Below the pieces are notes generated by a model. The model ran no database searches and was not told the origin of the DNA. It was given only the letters and a program-made list of their open reading frames with translations. A DNA stretch of 64,000 nucleotides. It comes from Phycisphaera sp. (GTDB taxonomy: Bacteria > Planctomycetota > Phycisphaerae > Phycisphaerales > Phycisphaeraceae). Within the stretch, counting starts at the first letter, position 1. Every line of letters starts with the position of its first letter. Shown one piece after another: positions 17,000 through 24,985 of this stretch. Where the stretch lies: positions 1 to 64,000 of the forward strand of contig JANQPR010000258.1 of assembly GCA_028285385.1 (NCBI GenBank), written 5' to 3'. The translations under genes were made by a program, and so were the position numbers.

Positions 17000-19069
17000 A
17001 TGTCGCCGTTGAGTCTGTCGTACCTAAGCCTGATTTTGGCCGTGCCTGTGTTGCTCCTGTGGGTCGGGGCGCCCGGCGTGACGAACGCGTTGGCGCAGGA
17101 CGTGTCGGAGGAACCCGCGCCGGCGCACGCCGACGCCGAGGCCGATTCCGGCTCTGACCCAGACCCGGGCAAGTCGTTGGTGCCGGAAACGGCGTGGGCC
17201 GTGCCGAGCAGCTATGTCGGGCCCGACTACGCCGCGTTCGCGGGCGACCCGCTGCTTGAAGAGATCCAACGGCGGGCGGTGCGGTTCATGTGGGAGCAGG
17301 GGCACCCGCAGACCGGGCTGGTAGCGGACCGCGCCCCGGCGGACGGGTCGGGCCAGTTCGAGGTGGCGAGCATCGCGGCAACGGGGTTCGGCTTGACCGC
17401 GCTGTGCATCGCCGACCAGCGCGGTTGGCTCGACGAGGGGCAGGCCTACGAGCGGGCGTTGACGACGCTGCGGTTCCTGTGGGAAAAGATGCCGCACGAG
17501 CGCGGCTGGTTCTACCACTTCATGCACCACGAGACGGGGCAGCGGGTGTGGAACTGCGAGCTGTCGTCGATCGACACAGCGTTGCTGCTGGCGGGGGCGT
17601 TGACAGCTCGGCAGTACTGGCAGGGCAGTGAGGTCGCGGAGCTGGCCGAAAAGATTTACGGCCGGGTCGACTTCCCGTGGATGCTCAACGAGCGAGGTGT
17701 GTTCAGCATGGGCTGGTCGCCGGAGGGGGGCTTTCTGCCGGCGACGTGGGACGGGTACAGCGAGCACATCGTGTTGCAAGTCTTGGCTCTCGGCTCGCCG
17801 ACGCACCCGGTGCCCGAGGCGACGTGGACCACGTGGAGCCGGGAGCCGACGATCCGATACCGGGGCAAGACGTTCCTGGCGTGCCCGCCGCTGTTTACGC
17901 ACCAGTTCTCGCACGCCTGGGTCGACCTGCGTGGGCTGCGGGATGCGTACGCCGACTACTGGCACAACTCGGTGCTGGCGACGCGGGCGCACATCCACAT
18001 GCACACCGAGGAGTTGTCTCGGCGGTACCCGCACTACGGAGAAGACCTCTGGGGCGTCAGCGCGTCGGACTACGTCGGGGGATACACGGCCTGGGGCGGG
18101 CCGCCCGTGACGGACAACATCGACGGCACGGTGGTGCCCTACGCGGCAACGGGTGCCGTGGTGTTCACGCCGAAGGAGTCGCTGCGGACGCTGCGGTACA
18201 TGAAGAGCCAGTACGGAGCCCGGGCGTGGTCGCACTACGGGTTCGTCGCGGCGTTCAACCCGCAGACCGAGTGGTTCGCTTCGGACGTGCTCGGCATCGA
18301 CAAGGGCGTGAGCCTGGTGATGATCGAGAACCTCCGGACCGGCGGGCCGTGGCGGTGGTTCATGAGCAACCCGGAGATTCAGCGGGCGGTGGAGCGGGCC
18401 GGGCTGAGGCCGTTGGCCGTCGCGGAGGCGGACCCGCAGCGGGACGCGGCGACGTTTGGGCTGGAGGCGATCCCGTCGGAGGTGCACGCCGCGTACTGGC
18501 GGGGCGAGCCGTCGGCGAAGGTACGCCGGCTGGACGTCGGGTGGGACCAGGCGGACTGGCACCGGGTCCGCGCGGCAAACCCGCTGGCGGGAGAGCATGG
18601 CAGCACGCCGCCCCCGGCCGACGCGCGTTTCGCGTGCCTGTGGGATGACGATGCGCTGCACGTTCGGGTGCGGGTCGATCCCAGCGAGCCGGGCCCGGCC
18701 AATGGCGATGGTGGCCGGATCGACAGCGAGTTCGTCGAGTTGTACCTGGACCCGCAGGTGCCGTCGGACCTGCGCGACGGGCAGAAGGTGGACTACCGGT
18801 TCCGCTTCGCGCCGCCGGCGAGCGAGGGCGAGACGCTGCGGCGTCAGCAGGGCTACGCGACGCGGGTGCTCCGCGATGCCGAGGGGTACGAGGTCTACGC
18901 GACGATCCCATGGTCGGCCCTGACGCTCGAGCCGAAGCGCTACGACGTGGTCCGTGCGTCGGTCTCGGTGTTGGAGGGGACGGTGTCGGGCCCGGCTGTG
19001 ATCAAGCTCAACTGGCGGATGCGGTCGTCCGGCCGGTCGATCGAGTTGGGCTGGCTGGTGCTGCAGTAG
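17000..19069 (+). CDS. Secreted glucoamylase-domain (GH144-like) enzyme with C-terminal CBM9/DOMON-like domain
   Basis: A 689-residue product with ATG 17000 preceded by GAGGAG (spacing 5) and a signal peptide ending near ALAQD (about 34). Residues about 75-475 form an alpha/alpha toroid of the glycoamylase domain type: RRAVRFMWEQGHPQTGLVAD, SIAATGFGLTAL, RGWFYHFMHHETG, WGVSASDYVGGYTAWGGPP, GFVAAFNPQTEWFASDVLGIDKG. Characterised relatives are beta-1,2-glucanases (GH144) and related glucosidases; the substrate here is not proven. Residues about 500-689 form a beta-sandwich (DARFACLWDDDALHVRVRVD, EFVELYLDP) of the CBM9-like type that probably binds glycan. No PEP-CTERM tail, so it is probably released or periplasmic. 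Confidence 0.85.
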   Translation: MSPLSLSYLSLILAVPVLLLWVGAPGVTNALAQDVSEEPAPAHADAEADSGSDPDPGKSLVPETAWAVPSSYVGPDYAAFAGDPLLEEIQRRAVRFMWEQGHPQTGLVADRAPADGSGQFEVASIAATGFGLTALCIADQRGWLDEGQAYERALTTLRFLWEKMPHERGWFYHFMHHETGQRVWNCELSSIDTALLLAGALTARQYWQGSEVAELAEKIYGRVDFPWMLNERGVFSMGWSPEGGFLPATWDGYSEHIVLQVLALGSPTHPVPEATWTTWSREPTIRYRGKTFLACPPLFTHQFSHAWVDLRGLRDAYADYWHNSVLATRAHIHMHTEELSRRYPHYGEDLWGVSASDYVGGYTAWGGPPVTDNIDGTVVPYAATGAVVFTPKESLRTLRYMKSQYGARAWSHYGFVAAFNPQTEWFASDVLGIDKGVSLVMIENLRTGGPWRWFMSNPEIQRAVERAGLRPLAVAEADPQRDAATFGLEAIPSEVHAAYWRGEPSAKVRRLDVGWDQADWHRVRAANPLAGEHGSTPPPADARFACLWDDDALHVRVRVDPSEPGPANGDGGRIDSEFVELYLDPQVPSDLRDGQKVDYRFRFAPPASEGETLRRQQGYATRVLRDAEGYEVYATIPWSALTLEPKRYDVVRASVSVLEGTVSGPAVIKLNWRMRSSGRSIELGWLVLQ

Positions 19070-19134
19070 GCGGGAAAGTGTCGGATACCCGTGAAAAACC
19101 TCGGCATTCTGTGCCTGCTGGCGTACGCTGAAGC

Positions 19135-21285
19135 ATGGACTGGAGGAAGCCCTTGTGCCTGATTCTGCGTCGGATTGCTCCAACCGCGGGGGCAGTGTGC
19201 CTGTCCGCCTCGTCGGCGCTGGGGTTGTCGTCTGACCTTTCCGTGGTGCCGTTCTGGGACGGCGAGACGTCCGAAGGCTTGCGCAACCGCTACGGCGGCA
19301 ACTCGGCGGTGAGCTCCGGCGTCCTCACCCAACGCACCGAGAGCGTCGCGCTCAACGGCGCGGCGTCCCTGGGCGTGGCGACCCTCGGGTCCATCCCGCT
19401 CAACGGCTCGGCCTTCACGCAGTGGACCCTCGGACCCATCGGCAGCACGCCCGGGCTGACCCAGGCCCGCGACCTCACGCGCTACGACGCCGCCGCGTTC
19501 TCGCTACGCAACGAGACCGGTGAGCCTTTCACCGTCACGTACGAGATCAAGGACGACCGCAACAGCAACGCCCACGTCGCCCGCTGGTCGCAACTCATCG
19601 ACGCCTCAACGGACTGGCAGACAGTCAACGTCCCTTTGGACCTCGGCGCACCGGGGTGGACCGTGATCGGCAACCCGGACCTCACACGCGCGAGCCGGGT
19701 CACCTACGGGTTCAGCGCCAACCAAGGCACGGCCGTGACCGGGACGTTCTTCATCGATGACGCCGTGTTCGTTGAGCCGGGCGGATCGGTCGATGTCGCA
19801 ACCGCGCCGGTTAACGTGCTCGCCGAGCGTGTCGCGCGTCGGCAGTGGGACGGTTTGTGGTCGGCGCGGCACCGGGACACGGGGTTGGTCCCGCTGCATA
19901 ACACGTCGAACGAGCGGGGCGCGATGAACACGAGTTCGGCGGTGCTCAAAATGCTGCCGGGTGCGGTCCAGCGCGGGTGGGTGTCCTCTGTTGAAGCTGA
20001 GCAACACGTGACGAACCTCGTCGCGTCGCTGAACACGATGCTCGACCAGGGCATGTATCTGCCGCAGCGCTACGTCCGCACGACCGACCTCTCGCCCGTG
20101 CCCGGGATCGGCGGCGAAGAGTCGAGCATCGACGCGGCGTTCATGGCCCTCGCGCTGCACCAATACAAGAACAGCCCCGGCGTGTCGCCCGCGTTGGCCC
20201 AGGCGGTCGACGACGTGCAGAACCGCTTCAACTTCACCGCGTTCAGCGACACGGTCGGCTCGACGCGCGGCTGGAAGTTCGCCTACCGCACCGACACCGG
20301 GCTCACCGACGGGACGTACAACAGCTACAGCGGCGAGCCGTGGGTCATCTCGCTTGCCGCCGCGCTCAGCGACGACTTCCACGTGCCGATCGAGACGCAG
20401 TGGAACTCGGCCGTGTTTCGCACGAAGGACAGCCTCACCGGCGCCGACGACGAGCACCTGGTCAGCACGTTCGACCAGTTCCGCCCGCCGTTCGTGCAGT
20501 GGCTGTTGCCGATGTTCGTCGACACCAGCGACCGCGGCCACGACACGTACCCGGTCCTGTCGATCGCGGGCAACCCCGAGGACAACGCCGCGGCGTACCA
20601 GCGCGACGTCAACGACTACTTCGCGTCCATCGGCCGGGGCGAGCTGCTGCAGCCCGACGCAGGCGACAACGGATTCGGCAACTACCAGCAGTTCAGCGCG
20701 TACATGGACTTCGGTGACGCCGAGTTGTTCATGCCCTGGGCAGTCACGCTTGCGCTGCTGGGCGACCCTGACGCCGAGTCCGCGTTTCGGCAGCACCTCG
20801 CTAACGACCTCGAGGGCCCGCTCGGCTTGGCGGACACGGCGTACCAGGCGACCGGCACCAACGAGCCGTACAACGTCCGCGCGTTCCTCGATTTCTGGAA
20901 CACCTCACTGTCGACGATGGCGCTCGTCGATCTGCTCTACGACGAGGCGGCTGGTTTCGCCGCGTTGCCCGAGGTCCGCGCTGCGTTAGACGTCGTGTTC
21001 CACCTGGCCGGCGACTACAACCTCAACGGCCAGGTCGAACAGGGCGACCTCGACCTTGTCCTGCAGAACTGGGGGTTGGACGTGGCGGCGAGTGGTGTCC
21101 CGACGGGTTGGTTGAACGACCGGCCACGCGGTGTGGTCGATCAGGCTGAACTCGACCGCGTGCTCCAGAACTGGGGCGACAGCGAGGCACCGGACTTCGG
21201 CGGCGCGAGCGTGCCCGAGCCGGGCGCTGCGTTTGCGATTTGGGCGGTCAGCCTGTGGCGCGGTCGGCATCGTTCGCGTTCGTGA
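19135..21285 (+). CDS. Secreted alpha/alpha-toroid-like protein with dockerin-like pair and PEP tail
   Basis: 716 residues. Residues about 35-220 include a beta-sandwich (TYEIKDDRNSNAHVARW, WTVIGNPDLT), and residues about 230-610 are helical with WDGLWSARHRDTGLVPLHNT and GGEESSIDAAFMALAL. These resemble glycoside-processing alpha/alpha barrels, but I cannot assign a family. Dockerin-like modules follow (about 626-682), then VPEPGAAFAIW; the expected RRR is replaced by WRGRHRSRS. ATG 19135 is given, but TTG 19153 is attractive because GGAGG lies 6 bases before it and it would start on the signal peptide. It follows the GH144-like gene by 65 bases, which suggests joint action on one glycan. Confidence 0.75.
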   Translation: MDWRKPLCLILRRIAPTAGAVCLSASSALGLSSDLSVVPFWDGETSEGLRNRYGGNSAVSSGVLTQRTESVALNGAASLGVATLGSIPLNGSAFTQWTLGPIGSTPGLTQARDLTRYDAAAFSLRNETGEPFTVTYEIKDDRNSNAHVARWSQLIDASTDWQTVNVPLDLGAPGWTVIGNPDLTRASRVTYGFSANQGTAVTGTFFIDDAVFVEPGGSVDVATAPVNVLAERVARRQWDGLWSARHRDTGLVPLHNTSNERGAMNTSSAVLKMLPGAVQRGWVSSVEAEQHVTNLVASLNTMLDQGMYLPQRYVRTTDLSPVPGIGGEESSIDAAFMALALHQYKNSPGVSPALAQAVDDVQNRFNFTAFSDTVGSTRGWKFAYRTDTGLTDGTYNSYSGEPWVISLAAALSDDFHVPIETQWNSAVFRTKDSLTGADDEHLVSTFDQFRPPFVQWLLPMFVDTSDRGHDTYPVLSIAGNPEDNAAAYQRDVNDYFASIGRGELLQPDAGDNGFGNYQQFSAYMDFGDAELFMPWAVTLALLGDPDAESAFRQHLANDLEGPLGLADTAYQATGTNEPYNVRAFLDFWNTSLSTMALVDLLYDEAAGFAALPEVRAALDVVFHLAGDYNLNGQVEQGDLDLVLQNWGLDVAASGVPTGWLNDRPRGVVDQAELDRVLQNWGDSEAPDFGGASVPEPGAAFAIWAVSLWRGRHRSRS
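21010..21180 (+). repeat. Dockerin-like paired module, linker type B
   Basis: GDYNLNGQVEQGDLD..LQNWG, a linker with GVPTGWLNDRPRG, then VDQAELDRVLQNWG. The linker type is shared with both copies in the 33871-38103 gene. Confidence 0.8.
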
Positions 21286-21476
21286 CGCGTTTATCGAAAG
21301 CCAGGCTCTGTTGTAAGGTGTCTCTGCGCGCTGTTCGAAAACTGTATCCCGCCGTCGAGTGTCACTGATGCGTTCTTTGACACGTGAGGAGACGAGTTTC
21401 AAGGGTCCTGCCCGGTAAGTTGGCGCAAACGGATAGCGCTCGAAGCCGATCGGATCGTCCGCTTGGTGAGACGGGT

Positions 21477-21672
21477 TCATGCGGCCTTGTGCTGGCAGTG
21501 CCGGATGAGACCACCGAGCCGTTCCTGGTAGAGGATGCCGTCGGTGCTTAACGGTGGGGCGGTCGGCGGCTGAACGAGTTTGAGTGGCGCGCTGAGTCTG
21601 GTTCTCGACCTACAGATACTGAAGCTGTCGGGCCAGGTCCTCGCGGGAGCACCGGGCTCAGTTCATGAGTAA
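21477..21672 (-). pseudogene. Remnant of an integrase-core transposase, internally deleted
   Basis: The minus strand reads CSREDLARQLQYL, a stop, then VENQTQRA. This matches the helical N-terminus (LARQ..YLK.EN..LR) of an integrase-core transposase type that is frequent in planctomycetes. Shortly after, in another frame, it reads LYQERLGGLIRHCQHKAA and a stop, which resembles the C-terminus of the same type (RERLGGLLKYY...AA). The whole catalytic core is missing. The frame change and stops show it is dead. Confidence 0.5.
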
Positions 21673-21802
21673 CGGCTTCAAGAACGGGATCGTGATCGAA
21701 ATTCGTAAATCAAGGTGGGCAAAGGCACTTCCGGGGGGAGCGTAGTTTTCGAACACCGCTGATGGGCCGGAAACGTGCCGATCGTGGCTTGATGCAGAAC
21801 CA

Positions 21803-22047
21803 ACCTCTCGGTTCGACGCGTTACGTTGAGCACCGTCGGTGCAACAACCGTGTTAACCGGTTTGAGATGCTGTCGTGCCGAGGAGCTTGCGCAACAACTC
21901 GTCTGCTGATCGAGCACCTACCGAGGCCCCTGGCCGAGTGGTTAACACCATCAAGACCAGCTGAGAACGGGATTTGCGCCGCGTCCGATACTGGAGCGCG
22001 AAGTCTTGTGCAATCTGCACAAACTCGCGCGCGGTATGAGTTCGACA
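21803..22047. repeat. Degenerate intergenic repeat, copy B
   Basis: The counterpart of copy A at 6970-7216. It begins CCTCTCGGTTCGAC and ends in CGCGCGGTATGAGTTCG. Similarity is patchy but colinear across about 245 bases; frames are interrupted. Confidence 0.5.
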
Positions 22048-22152
22048 GTGTTTCGCCCACGGAACGTCACACCAGCAGGATCCAGTGGTGGAAAAGCTGA
22101 CGCAGGTAATGATCGGCGTAGTTTCGCATAACTGCTGCGCCGATACACCTCG

Positions 22153-22185
22153 CCCCCCCCTCACGCGGTTTGCGTGAGAGGGGGG
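22153..22185. terminator. Strong GC hairpin, possible terminator of the 22206-24233 gene
   Basis: CCCCCCCCTCACGC and GCGTGAGAGGGGGG form a 14-base-pair arm with one mismatch around a five-base loop. It starts about 20 bases past the minus-strand stop. There is no T-tract on either side, so a factor-independent terminator is only possible. Confidence 0.45.
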
Positions 22186-22205
22186 AGTCGGCGTTGCAGA
22201 TTGTG

Positions 22206-24233
22206 TTAAGGGTGTGCCCCAGACTTTAGTTTTCGAGGCCGCCGCCGTTGCCGCCGCAGCCCGGAGAGGGCCAGCAGGCCGAAGACGGTGGTCGCGGGCT
22301 CGGGGACGGGGGCGCCGCCGACGACCTGAGTGGCGACGCCGCCGTTGGCAGTGAGGATAGAACCGCCACCGGTGAGGGTCTGGTAGTAGAGGTCGATGCC
22401 ATTGAGGTTGATCGACGTGCCGGCGGCCAGGACCAGGTTCGTGATGAACACGGCGTCGGCGAGGCCGGCCTGATTATCGAAGTTGTCGACCAGGTCGAGC
22501 TCTTCGGCCCCGCCGGCGAACTCGGCGGTGAGTTCGAGGGTGTCCAGGGCGAAGTTGCCAGTGAAGCCGTCGAGGAGGTTGGCGTAGTTGTCGCGTCCGG
22601 CCGCTTCGAGGGTCGCGGTGAAGATCACGTCGTCGAACACCAGCGTGGTTTGATTGAGACCGAGGAGGTCGTTGGCGTCCGGGTTCTCGATCTCGATGTC
22701 GGCGTCGTACGCGCCCGAGAACGTGATGGTGGTGCCCGCGACGGCGGTGTACTCGCTGTGGCCGCCGAAGCGGAGGAGCCCCGTGAGGTTGATGTCGGCG
22801 GCGGCGTCGGTGACGTCGAGGCGGCCGTTGCCGTCGTTGGCGGGGTTCGATGTCGCCGCGTAGCTGACACTGAGTTCCGTGGTGTTAAGCGTGCCGCCGC
22901 TCATGGTGTACGTGCCCTGCCCGGTGTGGTACCCCACCCGTACGGTATGGGCGTTGACGACACCGCCTGAGTGCGTAAAGGTGCCGTCACCGAGCAGGCC
23001 GATGGAGATGCGCGGCCGGTGGAACGTGCCGGAGATAAAAGGGTCTTGGTTGATAGTCCCGCCCTTCATGTGGTACTCCCCGTCGCCGAGGTAGCCGACC
23101 CAGATCTCGCGTCTTGCGATGGTCGCGTTGGTCATCACGGACCCGCCCTCTTGCGTCAACACCCCGCGGCTCCCCACCTCGCGCCCGAGGATGATCCGAT
23201 CCATGAAGTAGGTGGTGCCGGCCCACTGGGTGTAGGTGGAATCGGTGGTGGTGTCGCCGACGACGAGCCCGTAGGTCGCCAGGCTACCGCCGTTGGTGGT
23301 GAGAGTTACCGAGCCTCCGTCGTCGAGAACCAGGAAGTTCTGTCGGGTGGGGTCGTAGGTGCTGAAGTCCGTAGCGGGCAGGCAGGCCTCGCCGCCATCG
23401 AGGGTGAGGGTGCCGGTGTAGAGCACCTCGCCGTCGCTGTCGCTGAGCCCGAACTTGGCGTCCGTCGCGGTGACCGTGAAGTCGGGGAGGGACCCGCCGG
23501 GGGCGAGGTCGTAGGTGTATTCGATGGCCATCGTCGCGTAACCGGCATTGGTCGCGCCGATAGTCGCGGGCAGACTGAGTGCACCCTTATCTAACCCAAT
23601 GGCACTGAACAGGTTGAAGGCGTGCACCGATTTGCTGGGCGTGACGATCAGTGAGCCCAGGTCGGAGGGGTCGGAGGTATCGAACTGATAATCAATGAGT
23701 AGAGCAGTTGCTCCAGCAGGCACATCCTCGTTCAGTGAAAAAACGGAACTGCTGGTGTCGGACAGGTCATCCCCGCCCACTATTATGCCGCCACTCGGGA
23801 TTGAAAATGGCCCCGCCAGGAAGCTTCCATCGGGATCAGACGGCGTTTCCGGGATGTCTCGGTCGATGTCGGTTGCGATTTTAAAGAACATCACGACGTC
23901 TTCCGTGCCGACATCGGGCACCCAGGTATATCCATAATCGGCCTGCCCAAAGACATCCAACTCAGCCCGCGTAAGCGTTCCGAAAGCGGCTTCATCAAAC
24001 CGCGGAAGGAACAACCAGGGATTGTTTGGCTCGGGATCGGGGAATAGAAGACGGCTGCTGGAGGGCGGATTATAAGAAGGGTGGTTGGGGTCGTGAGTCA
24101 AAAAGCTCGCTAAAGCCCAATCGGTTCCGACTTCGTAGCGGACGGTAGTTAGCGCCGCTGCGGTTGAGGCCGGCAGGGCCGAGCCGCTCATGATTGACGC
24201 ACTCAGTCCGATGATGGAAATCTGGCGGATCAC
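22206..24233 (-). CDS. Large PEP-CTERM protein with autotransporter-like beta-repeats
   Basis: 675 residues. GTG 24233 is chosen as the start because GAGGAGG lies 7 bases upstream and the product then opens with a normal signal peptide (IRQISIIGLSASIMSGSALPASTAAA). Residues about 30-230 form a beta-domain; about 320-500 hold Gly/Thr-rich repeats typical of right-handed beta-helix surface proteins (MTNATIARREIWVGYLGDGEY, SIGLLGDGTFTHSGGVV, VRVGYHTGQGTYTMSGGTL). The tail VPEPATTVFGLLALSGLRRQRRR is a PEP-CTERM signal. No dockerin-like module is present. It is monocistronic and preceded by AT-rich DNA with an AACGTT-centred palindrome. Confidence 0.82.
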   Translation of the reverse strand: MIRQISIIGLSASIMSGSALPASTAAALTTVRYEVGTDWALASFLTHDPNHPSYNPPSSSRLLFPDPEPNNPWLFLPRFDEAAFGTLTRAELDVFGQADYGYTWVPDVGTEDVVMFFKIATDIDRDIPETPSDPDGSFLAGPFSIPSGGIIVGGDDLSDTSSSVFSLNEDVPAGATALLIDYQFDTSDPSDLGSLIVTPSKSVHAFNLFSAIGLDKGALSLPATIGATNAGYATMAIEYTYDLAPGGSLPDFTVTATDAKFGLSDSDGEVLYTGTLTLDGGEACLPATDFSTYDPTRQNFLVLDDGGSVTLTTNGGSLATYGLVVGDTTTDSTYTQWAGTTYFMDRIILGREVGSRGVLTQEGGSVMTNATIARREIWVGYLGDGEYHMKGGTINQDPFISGTFHRPRISIGLLGDGTFTHSGGVVNAHTVRVGYHTGQGTYTMSGGTLNTTELSVSYAATSNPANDGNGRLDVTDAAADINLTGLLRFGGHSEYTAVAGTTITFSGAYDADIEIENPDANDLLGLNQTTLVFDDVIFTATLEAAGRDNYANLLDGFTGNFALDTLELTAEFAGGAEELDLVDNFDNQAGLADAVFITNLVLAAGTSINLNGIDLYYQTLTGGGSILTANGGVATQVVGGAPVPEPATTVFGLLALSGLRRQRRRPRKLKSGAHP

Positions 24234-24338
24234 AATGAACCTCCTCAAAAATCGAGACACAAAAACAGCTGGCACGCCTGCGTACGGCAAGGCGTGCGGG
24301 GCGTGAACGAACCCCCAGTAATCCAGCTAACACATAAC

Positions 24339-24352
24339 TATTAACGTTATTA
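24339..24352. promoter_or_regulatory. AACGTT-centred palindrome, possible LacI-type operator
   Basis: TATTAACGTTATTA has a perfect 8-base core TAACGTTA and lies about 106 bases upstream of the GTG start at 24233. Candidate only. Confidence 0.3.
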
Positions 24353-24774
24353 TTTTCGTTTTCACCTGATCATTGACTCTTGCGGAGCACCTCTAGACCG
24401 CTTGGGTTATACGCTAAAGCAAAGCAATATATCGGATTTCATAGTCTGATTAACTCAACATAGCTTGGCCCGGATGTCAAGGCTACCTAGGGTTTCCCCG
24501 TTGACCATGGCTTCGCCCGGCTCGAACGCTAAACCCAGTCGCGTTGTTCGGAAATGAAGCTCCGCCACAAAGCGTGATGAGTCCGTTTTCTGAAAAGTGA
24601 AGAATGGCGAGTTTGAAGTTCTGATAGACCAGCATTCGCAGCCGGATCGTGCCGGCTTACTTGGATTAGCAGGCGGTCTCGCTCCGTTGCGTCTGGCGTT
24701 ACGACATAGTGCTTGAGCAACCTGTCCGACGAACCCCCGAATGCGTGAGCAATCGCATAACGATAGGTGATGTT

Positions 24775-24856
24775 CGGCCGTCAGACATCACATGAGGATC
24801 CGATGGTGGAAATGTTGGCGTGCGCAGTAACTGTTATCGCTTCACAGACCGCAGCG
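24775..24856. repeat. Degenerate repeat block related to 22055-22141
   Basis: Both contain AGGATCC.(A)GTGGTGGAAA followed by a GCGCAG/ACGCAG segment and a TTTCGCAT/TATCGCTT segment. Found by eye only. Confidence 0.4.
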
Positions 24857-24985
24857 TTACTGCAACGCGCCCGCTTTGTTGCGACGCGACAGAGGCCTGA
24901 TTCTCACGTGTTTCGAGCAAAGAGACGCGGAGCGTCGAGTTCGTCTGGCTGGGGTGCGCACGTCAGGCCACCCATCGATATGCCG

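Larger units (their letters stand above)
21286..22205. other. Gene-free region with transposase debris and degenerate repeats
   Basis: 920 bases without an intact gene. It holds a decayed integrase-type transposase (21477-21672), repeat copy B (21803-22047), a further block resembling 24775-24856, and a strong GC hairpin (22153-22185). The bases around 21390-21430 loosely resemble 51370-51410. Confidence 0.55.
24234..24985. other. AT-richer intergenic region with repeat debris
   Basis: 752 bases. The first 200 are clearly AT-richer than the surroundings and should carry the promoter of the minus-strand PEP-CTERM gene. Positions about 24775-24856 resemble 22055-22141; translated on the minus strand, both give LCE...TG/IG S..CDV, so they may derive from one lost gene. 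Nothing else is recognisable. Confidence 0.45.

Noticed and set aside
17024-19183. Long open frame antisense to the GH144-like gene
   Set aside because: Arg/His/Pro-rich composition typical of a GC-rich antisense shadow; the sense strand has clear domains, signal peptide and ribosome-binding site.
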